Shown: piece by piece, positions 1-4,948 of the stretch
Layout of the letters: every line of letters begins with the position of its first letter
Position numbering within the stretch: the first letter of the stretch is position 1
Source of the DNA: an uncultured Eubacteriales bacterium
GTDB lineage: Bacteria; Bacillota; Clostridia; Oscillospirales; Oscillospiraceae
NCBI GenBank assembly: GCA_902461475.1
Contig: CABPXX010000090.1
Span: forward strand, 1 to 6,289
Length of the DNA: 6,289 nucleotides
Direction: 5' to 3'
Program-made: the position numbers and the translations under genes
The notes under the pieces: model-generated
What the model saw: only the letters and a program-made list of their open reading frames with translations
What the model was told of the DNA's origin: nothing
The model's database searches: none

Positions 1-403
1 CCACCTGGACGGTGCTCCCCCCCGCCATTTTGTGGAACGACGGCCGCACCGCCCCCCAGGTGGACTGGCTCAACCACCAGGTGGGCCGGGAGGTGCTCAG
101 CCGCCACACCGCCAACATCGCCTTTGCGGGCTTCACCGCCCCCAAGCTGCTGTGGATGGCCCAGAACGAGCCGGATTTGTTCGCCCGCATCCACAAAATC
201 CTCCTGCCCAAGGACTACCTGGTGTACTGCCTCACCGGGGCGTACGCCACCGACTACTCCGACGCCTCGGGGACGCTGCTGCTGGACGTGGAGCACAAGA
301 CCTGGAGCCGGGAGATGCTGGAGTTGTGCCACCTGAGGGAGGACCCCTCCACGAGAGCTGGGAGCGGGTGGGGGCTCTGCGGGGGGACGTGGCCCAGGCC
401 CTG
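1..403 (+). pseudogene. xylB: Xylulokinase fragment (FGGY kinase N-terminal domain), truncated and frameshifted
   Basis: A fragment of D-xylulose kinase, which phosphorylates D-xylulose with ATP in the cytoplasm to feed the pentose phosphate pathway. The frame beginning at base 3 reads PAILWNDGRT, then GFTAPKLLWM, LLPKDYLVYCLTG and the FGGY-type segment YSDASGTLLLDVEHKTW, all typical of xylulokinases. About 130 residues of a usual 490-500 are present, roughly residues 75-205 of the family. The true start lies before the window. At 344-347 (CCCC) the frame shifts: up to LREDP it runs in one frame, and LHESWERVGALRGDVAQALA continues in the next. Unshifted, the ORF ends at TGA 462-464. Similarity to the kinase stops at about 392-412, where isomerase sequence begins. 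The catalytic aspartate region and the whole C-terminal ATP-binding domain are absent, so I call it non-functional as read. The alternative is an assembly or base-calling artefact. Recognition of the family is confident; the end point is approximate. Confidence 0.82.
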
Positions 404-412
404 GCCCACGCC
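392..412 (+). other. Kinase-to-isomerase fusion junction
   Basis: Within about 20 bases the translated similarity changes from xylulokinase (ESWERVGALRGDVA) to an isomerase (MEEFVPIARAILGLKSLKV) with no stop, intergenic spacer or start between them. The bases here are made of repeated GGCC/GCCC words, so short homology could have driven a deletion or a misjoin. The exact breakpoint cannot be fixed by eye. Confidence 0.6.
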
Positions 413-1429
413 ATGGAGGAGTTTGTCCCCATCGCTAGGGCCATTCTGGGCCTCAAGAGCCTGAAAGTCATCACTTTTGGCCCCCGTCCCGACGATTTCC
501 TGGCCTGCAACGCCCCCATCAAGGCCCTGTACGACCTGGGCGTGGCGGTGGAGGAGAACTCCGAGCTGGACCTGTTGGTGGCCTACAACAAGCACGCCGA
601 CGACCCCCGCATCCCCGCCAAGATGGCGGAGATGGAGGCGGAGCTGTGGGACCACGACCCCTACGCCGGCATTCTGCCCCGTCTGGCCCAGTATGAGCTG
701 ACCCTGGAGGACTGGGCCCGGGACCACAAGGGCACCCGGCAGTATGTGGCCTTTGCCAACAAGTGCTGGCCCGCCTTCCAGACCGAGTTCAAGTTCGTGC
801 CCTGCTACGTCAACAGCCGCCTGGCCGCCCGGGGCATCCCTGTGGCCTGTGAGGTGGATATCTACGGGGCCCTGTCCGAGTACATCGGGGTGTGCGTCTC
901 CGGTGGGCCCACCACCCTGCTGGACATCAACAACACCGTGCCCCACTCCATGTATGACCAGCGCGTGTGCGGCAAGTATGACGTGCGCCTGAACGAGACC
1001 TTTATGGGCTTCCACTGCGGCAACACCAGCTGTTCCCTGCTGAAAAATCCCCACATGGGCTATCAGCTCATCATGAAGCGGGACCTGGAGCCCGAGCTGG
1101 CCGAGCCGGACATCACCCGTGGCACCATGGAGGGCAACATCAAGGCCGGAGACATCACCTTCTTCCGCCTCCAGAGTACCGCCGACACCCAGCTGCGGGC
1201 CTACATCGCCCAGGGCCAGGTGATGGACGTGGACTGCCAGAGCTTCGGCTCCATCGGCGCCTTTGCCATCCCGGAGATGGACCGCTTCTACCGCCATGTG
1301 CTGCTGGCCAAGCGCTATCCCCACCACGGCAAGGCCCTGTACGAGGTGTTCAAGTACCTGGGGGTGGGAGATATCGCCTACAACCAGCCCAAGAGCCTGC
1401 CCTATCCCGACGAGAACCCCTTCGCCTAA
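404..1429 (+). pseudogene. L-fucose/L-arabinose isomerase family protein, N-terminus missing
   Basis: The C-terminal part (about 340 residues) of a sugar isomerase of the FucI/AraA superfamily (COG2407 type), enzymes that interconvert aldoses and ketoses with a divalent metal, usually Mn2+. Recognisable segments are FGPRPDDFLACNAPI, CEVDIYGALSEYIGV, TTLLDINNTVPH, GFHCGNTSCSLL and the C-terminal YRHVLLAKRYPHHGKAL. Likely metal ligands by family analogy are Glu at 851-853, Asp at 923-925 and His at 1013-1015; this assignment is inference. Family members are about 470-500 residues, so roughly the first 130-150 residues, the N-terminal Rossmann-like domain, are missing and replaced by kinase sequence. 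No Shine-Dalgarno or convincing start precedes it. As sequenced it would be translated only if the upstream frameshift were corrected, giving a kinase-isomerase chimera. The stop TAA is followed 8 nt later by a terminator. A sugar isomerase beside xylB fits a pentose/deoxysugar utilisation locus. Confidence 0.8.
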
Positions 1430-1436
1430 GAGAACA

Positions 1437-1480
1437 GAAAAAACATCCACATGGACCCAGGTCCATGTGGATGTTTTTTT
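1437..1480. terminator. Bidirectional intrinsic terminator between convergent genes
   Basis: A perfect 20-bp inverted repeat, 1438-1457 against 1460-1479, with only two unpaired bases (CA) at the centre, so a real RNA hairpin would open to a 4-nt loop. Six A residues at 1438-1443 begin the left arm and seven T residues at 1474-1480 end the right arm, giving a U-tract whichever strand is transcribed. It lies 8 nt after the isomerase stop (plus) and starts 2 nt after the ATPase stop (minus), so it would end both transcripts. Confidence 0.93.
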
Positions 1481-1482
1481 GC

Positions 1483-2319
1483 TTATTCTTGAGTGTATCC
1501 GGCCAAAAACTGTCGGGTGCGCTCCTCTTGGGGGTTCTCGATGACCTGTCGGGCGGGGCCTCGCTCCACAATGAGGCCCCCATCCATGAACATCACCTCG
1601 TCGGCCACGTCCCGGGCGAAGGCCATCTCGTGGGTGACGATAATCATGGTGGTCTTCTGCTCCACCAGGCCCCGGATGACCCGCAGCACCTCTCCGGTGA
1701 GCTCCGGGTCCAGGGCGGAGGTGGGCTCGTCAAAGCACAGAATATCCGGCTTCAGGGCCAGGGCTCGGGCGATGGCCACCCGCTGCTGCTGGCCGCCGGA
1801 GAGCTGGCTGAGGTAGTGGCTTGCCCGCTGCTCCAGGCCCATTTTGGTGAGCAGCTCCAGGCCCTCCTGTTGAATCTCCTCCAAAATGGCCTTTTTGTTG
1901 GCCTTGAAGTCGGGCCGCTCCCGGGCCAGCAGCTCCTTGGCCAGGGTCACGTTTTTCAGGGCTGTATACTGGGGAAACAGGTTGAAGGACTGAAACACCA
2001 TGCCGAAGTGGAGGCGTTTTTTGCGGATTTCCGCATCGGTCTGGCTGCGGCGGGTGGGGGGGGCAAAGAATAAGGTGGCTGGACTATCGGTCGGGCTGCG
2101 GCGGTTGGCGGCGTCAAAGATGACGTTGCCTCCCACCAAGATGGTGCCCTGATCCGGGGTCTCAAGGAAGTTCAGGCACCGCAGCAGGGTGGTCTTGCCG
2201 CTGCCTGAGGAGCCGATGATGGCCAGGGCCTTGCCCTTCTCCAAATCAAAGCTGATATCCTCCAGCACCCGGGTGGACCCAAAGTGTTTTTCCAGGTTAT
2301 TTACCTCTAAGACTGCCAT
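1483..2319 (-). CDS. Amino acid ABC transporter ATP-binding protein (GlnQ/HisP-like)
   Basis: The 278-residue ATPase that powers import by the permease encoded just upstream. Motifs in order: Walker A GSSGSGKT (36-43), Q-loop in MVFQSFNLFPQ (Gln110), signature LSGGQ (173-177), Walker B ILCFDEP (193-199), D-loop SALD (201-204) and switch His230 in VTHEM. All catalytic residues are present. The LHFGMVFQSFNLFPQYTALKNV stretch is typical of polar amino acid importers (COG1126). Relatives are about 240-260 residues; the excess here is an imperfect 17-residue repeat between Walker A and the Q-loop (residues 68-84 and 85-101, containing RRSPTD and RRSQTD). The start ATG at 2317-2319 lies 17 nt after the permease stop, preceded by an AAGGCGG-like ribosome site. 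It is the last gene of the operon. The substrate cannot be told from the ATPase. An eight-base C run in the coding strand sits inside the extra repeat. Confidence 0.95.
   Translation of the reverse strand: MAVLEVNNLEKHFGSTRVLEDISFDLEKGKALAIIGSSGSGKTTLLRCLNFLETPDQGTILVGGNVIFDAANRRSPTDSPATLFFAPPTRRSQTDAEIRKKRLHFGMVFQSFNLFPQYTALKNVTLAKELLARERPDFKANKKAILEEIQQEGLELLTKMGLEQRASHYLSQLSGGQQQRVAIARALALKPDILCFDEPTSALDPELTGEVLRVIRGLVEQKTTMIIVTHEMAFARDVADEVMFMDGGLIVERGPARQVIENPQEERTRQFLAGYTQE
2035..2136. repeat. Imperfect in-frame 51-bp tandem duplication inside the ATPase gene
   Basis: Bases 2035-2069 match 2086-2120 at an offset of exactly 51 bp (17 codons), with about 30 of 35 positions identical; the core is an 18-mer at 2036-2053 and 2087-2104 differing at one base. 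The remaining third of each unit has diverged. It encodes the paired motifs RRSPTD and RRSQTD. One unit contains a run of eight G on the plus strand (2056-2063). Confidence 0.72.
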
Positions 2320-2336
2320 ATGTCACACCCGCCTTT

Positions 2337-3005
2337 TCAGGAGAAATAGTCCAGCTTCTTCTCCAGCCGTCCCAGCAACAGGGTGACCAGGCCGTTGAAG
2401 ACCAGGTAGTACACGCCGGTGAAGAACAGGGGCCACAGCAGGCCGGAATAGCCGTGGGAGGTCTTCAAAAAGGCCTGTCCAGCCCAGATGACCTCTTGTA
2501 GAGAGATAATGCGGGACAGAGAGGTGTCCTTGACCAGAGTGATGATCTCGTTGGACATGGGGGGCACGATGCGCTTGATCATTTGCAGCAGGGTGACGTG
2601 GAAGAAGATTTGGCTCTTCGTCATACCCAGCACTTGCCCCGCCTCCTGCTGTCCCTTGGGGACGCCCTGAATGCCGCCCCGGTAGATTTCCGAGAAGTAA
2701 CAGGCGTAGTTGAGGATGAAGGCTACGGCACAGGCCAAAAACCGTCCAGACTCTCCGGAAGGCCAGGGGCTTTGACCCATGGCAATGCCGGGAATGAAGA
2801 AAATGATGTACAGCTGGAGCATCAGCGGGGTGCCCCGGATGACCCACACCACAAACCGGCACAGCCACCGCAGGGGGTAAAAGCGGGTCATGGACCCCCA
2901 GCAGATCACCAAGCCCAGGGGAAGCGCGCCCAGCAGGGTCACGAAAAACAGCTTTAGAGTCTGTAAGAAACCCTCATTCAGGGCACCGATTACCGTCAAA
3001 AACAT
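2337..3005 (-). CDS. Amino acid ABC transporter permease (HisM/GlnP-like)
   Basis: A 222-residue inner-membrane channel subunit of a polar amino acid importer, probably acting as a homodimer because only one permease gene is present. It shows the family layout: an N-terminal helix (about 11-36), the conserved RGTPLMLQLY segment (57-66), a helix around 88-105, and the cytoplasmic EAA loop (about 106-134, EIYRGGIQGVPKGQQEAG then GMTKSQIF) that docks on the ATPase. VKDTSLS (158-164) follows, with C-terminal helices around 188-211. The length is normal for the family. The start ATG at 3003-3005 is supported by AAGGTGG (3019-3013) seven bases upstream. It lies 80 nt after the binding-protein stop, with a hairpin in the gap, and 17 nt before the ATPase start. 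Residues 76-90 (MGQSPWPSGESGRFL) form a loop between helices, the usual variable region of the family. The substrate is not determinable. Confidence 0.95.
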   Translation of the reverse strand: MFLTVIGALNEGFLQTLKLFFVTLLGALPLGLVICWGSMTRFYPLRWLCRFVVWVIRGTPLMLQLYIIFFIPGIAMGQSPWPSGESGRFLACAVAFILNYACYFSEIYRGGIQGVPKGQQEAGQVLGMTKSQIFFHVTLLQMIKRIVPPMSNEIITLVKDTSLSRIISLQEVIWAGQAFLKTSHGYSGLLWPLFFTGVYYLVFNGLVTLLLGRLEKKLDYFS

Positions 3006-3045
3006 GGAAATACCACCTTAATCTACCAATGTTTGGTCTACAGAG

Positions 3046-3073
3046 CGAAGGCAGAGCATCCGCTCTGCCTTCG
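3046..3073 (-). promoter_or_regulatory. Intergenic mRNA hairpin between binding-protein and permease genes
   Basis: A perfect 12-bp stem (3046-3057 with 3062-3073) with a 4-nt loop lies 12 nt after the binding-protein stop. In the transcript it is not followed by a U-tract, so it is not a classical terminator. In many importer operons such a stem protects the upstream message or reduces read-through, giving more binding protein than membrane subunits; that role is inferred here. A smaller 5-bp inverted repeat (3025-3029 with 3033-3037) follows before the permease ribosome site. Confidence 0.7.
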
Positions 3074-3085
3074 GTTGCGCCCGTG

Positions 3086-3886
3086 TTATGGCTGCTCCAC
3101 CAATTTCTCGGCAATGCCGTACTTCTCCGCCACCTGCTGCATGGTGCCGTCGGCGTACTTCTCGGCGAAGAACTCGTTGAGCTTTTCCGCCAGATCGGAG
3201 CCCTTGCGGAAGCCCACGCCGTACTGCTCGTCGGCCAGGGACACGGTGTAGGTGAGATTTTCATAGCTGGTGCCCTCGCCGGTGGAGGCCGCTGCCATGA
3301 GGTAGTCAATGATGGCCGCATCGGCGGTGCCGGAGGGCACCTCCAGCAGAGCGGTGGCCTGGGCCTGAGCGGGGGTGTAGTTGAGGGAATAGGCATCGGC
3401 TTGCTCCATGCCTGCGGAGCCGTTTTCCACGGAGAAGTTCAGGTCCTTAATGCTGTCCACGGTCTGATATTTGTCCGCCTGGTCGGCCTTGACCACCACC
3501 ACTTGGGCGTTGTTGAAGTAGGGGTTGGAGCACTCCATGGCCTCCTTCACGTCCTCGGTGAGGGTCATGCCGTTCCAAGCCACGTCAATGGTCTTGCCGT
3601 CCAGCTCCATGATCTTGCTGTCCCAGTCGATGAGCTGGAACTCCACGTCCACCCCCAGGCTCTCGGCAAAGAGGGTGGCCATGTCGGCGTCGAAGCCCAC
3701 CCAGTTGCCATTCTCGTCCTGGTAGTCCATGGGCTCAAACTCGGTGATGCCCACCACCAGGGTGCCCTTGTCCTGGACATAGGCCAAATCGCTGGTGGGT
3801 TCGGTGTTTTTCGCGTCTTTTCCGCTGCAAGCGGCCAGGCTCAGCCCCATCGCCAGGGCCAGCGCCAGAGAAATCATCTTTTTCAT
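3086..3886 (-). CDS. Amino-acid-type ABC transporter substrate-binding lipoprotein
   Basis: A 266-residue extracellular binding protein (SBP_bac_3 family, PF00497) that captures the ligand for the permease and ATPase downstream. Residues 1-20 are a lipoprotein signal: MKK, a hydrophobic stretch and the lipobox LAAC with Cys20 as the lipidated residue. The mature domain begins near 40 with GTLVVGITEFEPM; WVGFDADMA (62-70) and DVAWNGMTLT (101-110) are family landmarks, and Asp194 in AAIIDYLMA matches the aspartate that binds the ligand amino group (GlnH Asp157). Oddly, Val113 sits where GlnH has Arg75, five residues after the conserved Thr, so the carboxylate-binding arginine is missing. The ligand may therefore be atypical. 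The start ATG at 3884-3886 has AGGAGG ten bases upstream plus a nearer GAGG. It is the first gene of a three-gene operon with its own promoter. Confidence 0.94.
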   Translation of the reverse strand: MKKMISLALALAMGLSLAACSGKDAKNTEPTSDLAYVQDKGTLVVGITEFEPMDYQDENGNWVGFDADMATLFAESLGVDVEFQLIDWDSKIMELDGKTIDVAWNGMTLTEDVKEAMECSNPYFNNAQVVVVKADQADKYQTVDSIKDLNFSVENGSAGMEQADAYSLNYTPAQAQATALLEVPSGTADAAIIDYLMAAASTGEGTSYENLTYTVSLADEQYGVGFRKGSDLAEKLNEFFAEKYADGTMQQVAEKYGIAEKLVEQP

Positions 3887-3890
3887 ATCC

Positions 3891-3935
3891 TCATATCCTC
3901 CTCATTGGGGCCCTCCTGTGGGTGGAGGAGCCAGT
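3891..3935 (-). promoter_or_regulatory. Structured leader with a possible four-residue minicistron
   Basis: From the predicted transcript start near 3935, the leader first forms a small hairpin: CCTCC/GGAGG (3912-3916 with 3924-3928) plus three further pairs across one bulged base. This hides an AGGAGG site (3917-3912). Six bases after that site, ATG (3905-3903) opens a frame reading Met-Arg-Arg-Ile-stop (stop at 3893-3891). Its two AGG codons are themselves the AGGAGG ribosome site of the binding-protein gene. Whether this tiny frame is translated is unknown; it may be only a duplicated ribosome site. Confidence 0.35.
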
Positions 3936-3941
3936 GACGGT

Positions 3942-3970
3942 ATTTTAGCACAGTAACGAGATAATGTAAA
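3942..3970 (-). promoter_or_regulatory. Sigma-A promoter of the ABC importer operon
   Basis: On the minus strand, -35 TTTACA (3970-3965), a 17-bp spacer and -10 TAAAAT (3947-3942), preceded by TG one base away (extended -10). Each hexamer matches the consensus at five of six bases. It starts immediately after the U-tract of the upstream AIM24-family terminator. The predicted transcript start is near 3935, about 50 nt before the binding-protein ATG. Confidence 0.8.
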
Positions 3971-3974
3971 GAGG

Positions 3975-4020
3975 TAAAAAAGAAAAGTTGTCCCCGGCGG
4001 AAGGACAGTTCCGCCGGGGA
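3975..4020 (-). terminator. Intrinsic terminator of the AIM24-family gene
   Basis: A perfect 12-bp GC-rich stem (3991-4002 with 4009-4020), a 6-nt loop, and on the minus-strand transcript a following CAACUUUUCUUUUUU tract. It begins about 18 nt after the AIM24-family stop. There is no T-tract on the plus-strand side, so it acts in one direction only and separates this gene from the importer operon. Confidence 0.92.
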
Positions 4021-4038
4021 CGCACAGATGTACACAAA

Positions 4039-4716
4039 TTAACCGTTGCCGGTGGGGATGAAGGGACGGATGGCCATGGCCACATTGGAGATGGGCATGG
4101 TCTGGAGCCACACCTTGCCGGGGCCGGTGAGCAGGGTGTTGAAGAGCCCCTCACCGCCCAGGAACTTGTTTTTTAGCCCGGGCACCTGCTGGATGTCCAT
4201 GGTGACGGTGGGGGAGAAGCCGGCCACGTTGCCGGTATCCACCACGATCTGCTGCCCCCGGCTCCAGCCGTACTCGATGAGCTCGCCGTCAATTTCCGCA
4301 AAGGCCACCCCGCGCCCGGACAGGTGCTGCATGATAAAGCCCTCGCCGCCGAAGAAGCCCGCCCCCAGCTTGCGGCTGAAGTGGATGGACAGGTCCACCG
4401 TGGACTCTGCGGCCAAAAAGGCGTTTTTCTGCAAGATCATCTCCTGGCCGGGCCCGATGTTCAGGGGCATGATCTTGCCGGGGAAGCTGGAGCCGAAGGC
4501 GATCATGCCCTGGCCCCGGGCGGTATAGATGTTCTGGAACATGCTCTCTCCTGAGAAGGCCCGGGAAAACATCTTGCCCAGACCGCCCCCGGAGGTCTCC
4601 ATGGCCATGTTGGGGCTCATCCACACCATGGAGCCCCGCTCGGTGATCATTTGCTCCCGGTCCTGCAAGTGGCAGATGACCACGGGGAATGCGCCGCCGG
4701 TAATTTCGTATCTCAT
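4039..4716 (-). CDS. AIM24 / TIGR00266 family protein
   Basis: A 225-residue protein of the family named after yeast AIM24 (TIGR00266, PF01987), widespread in bacteria; its molecular role is not established. The signature is clear: GGGLGKMFSRAFSGES (43-58), GKIMPLNIGPG (80-90), GAGFFGGEGFIMQHLSGRG (118-136), EYGWSRGQQIVVDTGNVAGF (148-167) and the C-terminal GGEGLFNTLLTGPGKVWLQTMP (187-208). The glycine-rich GGEG...G.G pattern occurs twice, consistent with the repeated beta-strand architecture of the family. There is no signal peptide or membrane helix, so it is probably cytoplasmic. The frame is open 12 codons further upstream, but the start at 4714-4716 is chosen because GGGAGGG lies about seven bases before it and the MRYEI opening fits the family. 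It is monocistronic, with its own promoter and terminator, and divergent from the antiporter gene. Confidence 0.93.
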   Translation of the reverse strand: MRYEITGGAFPVVICHLQDREQMITERGSMVWMSPNMAMETSGGGLGKMFSRAFSGESMFQNIYTARGQGMIAFGSSFPGKIMPLNIGPGQEMILQKNAFLAAESTVDLSIHFSRKLGAGFFGGEGFIMQHLSGRGVAFAEIDGELIEYGWSRGQQIVVDTGNVAGFSPTVTMDIQQVPGLKNKFLGGEGLFNTLLTGPGKVWLQTMPISNVAMAIRPFIPTGNG

Positions 4717-4750
4717 AGAAACCCTCCCTTTCGTTTCTCTGGTTAGCCTC

Positions 4751-4780
4751 ATGATACCTGTGGGACAAGGGGGCTGTCAA
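4751..4780 (-). promoter_or_regulatory. Sigma-A promoter of the AIM24-family gene
   Basis: On the minus strand, consensus -35 TTGACA (4780-4775), an 18-bp spacer and -10 TATCAT (4756-4751, five of six bases). The predicted start is near 4744, leaving a leader of about 28 nt that contains the GGGAGGG ribosome site. Confidence 0.72.
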
Positions 4781-4795
4781 GGGCAGAAAAAGTCC

Positions 4796-4824
4796 TTTAC
4801 AAACCCAGATAAGTGGGCTATAAT
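4796..4824 (+). promoter_or_regulatory. Sigma-A promoter of the antiporter-trmO unit
   Basis: -35 TTTACA (4796-4801, five of six bases), a 17-bp spacer and a perfect -10 TATAAT (4819-4824). The predicted start is near 4831, giving a leader of about 118 nt. Its -35 element is 15 bp from the -35 of the divergent AIM24-family promoter. Confidence 0.82.
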
Positions 4825-4826
4825 CT

Positions 4827-4948
4827 CCTGTGGGAATAAAGTTCTCCCACGGGCAACCGAAACCGCTGTGTTCAGCTGATGACTTCTGTGATTTATGTTG
4901 GTCACAGGGGGCATTGGCTTTTTTTGTGGCCGCAAGGAGGAAACAAAC
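4827..4948 (+). promoter_or_regulatory. Leader of the antiporter gene with two hairpins
   Basis: The leader of about 118 nt is long compared with the others here. The first hairpin pairs 4827-4835 with 4845-4853 (nine pairs including one G-T type), though its outer bases may lie before the transcript start. The second pairs CTGTGA 4886-4891 with TCACAG 4902-4907 around a 10-nt loop. A seven-T run follows GGC near 4917-4925, but no stem adjoins it, so I do not call a terminator. AAGGAGG at 4934-4940, eight bases before ATG 4949, is the ribosome site. I do not recognise a known riboswitch. Confidence 0.45.

Noticed and set aside
32..1429. A single 465-residue protein reading from base 32 through the isomerase
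   Set aside because: The first about 105 codons of that frame are an out-of-frame shadow of xylulokinase; only the part after about 347 makes sense, and it is itself a kinase-isomerase chimera.
254..1450. 398-codon open frame on the minus strand across the isomerase
   Set aside because: It is antisense to clear isomerase sequence in a GC-rich region with few stops; its translation is rich in Gly, Val, His and Gln with no recognisable domain, and it reads through the terminator palindrome.
1465..2073. 202-codon plus-strand frame antisense to the ATPase
   Set aside because: Starts inside the terminator, no ribosome site, and lies opposite all ATPase motifs.
3029..3937. 302-codon plus-strand frame antisense to the binding protein
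   Set aside because: Low-complexity Gly/Val/Leu/His translation typical of the reverse of a GC-rich gene; it spans the promoter and the intergenic hairpin, and the minus-strand lipoprotein is unmistakable.
4717..4752. Twelve-codon N-terminal extension of the AIM24-family protein
   Set aside because: The extension overlaps the predicted -10 and transcript start; the ATG at 4716 has a strong ribosome site and gives the family-like N-terminus.
4908..4926. Possible attenuator terminator (GGC followed by T7) before the antiporter
   Set aside because: No stem ends next to the T run; the CTGTGA/TCACAG hairpin stops about 11 bases earlier.
4895..4948. Upstream in-frame ATG that would extend the antiporter by 18 residues
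   Set aside because: No ribosome site precedes it, the extra residues (MLVTGGIGFFCGRKEETN) are not family-like, and AAGGAGG sits eight bases before the ATG at 4949.
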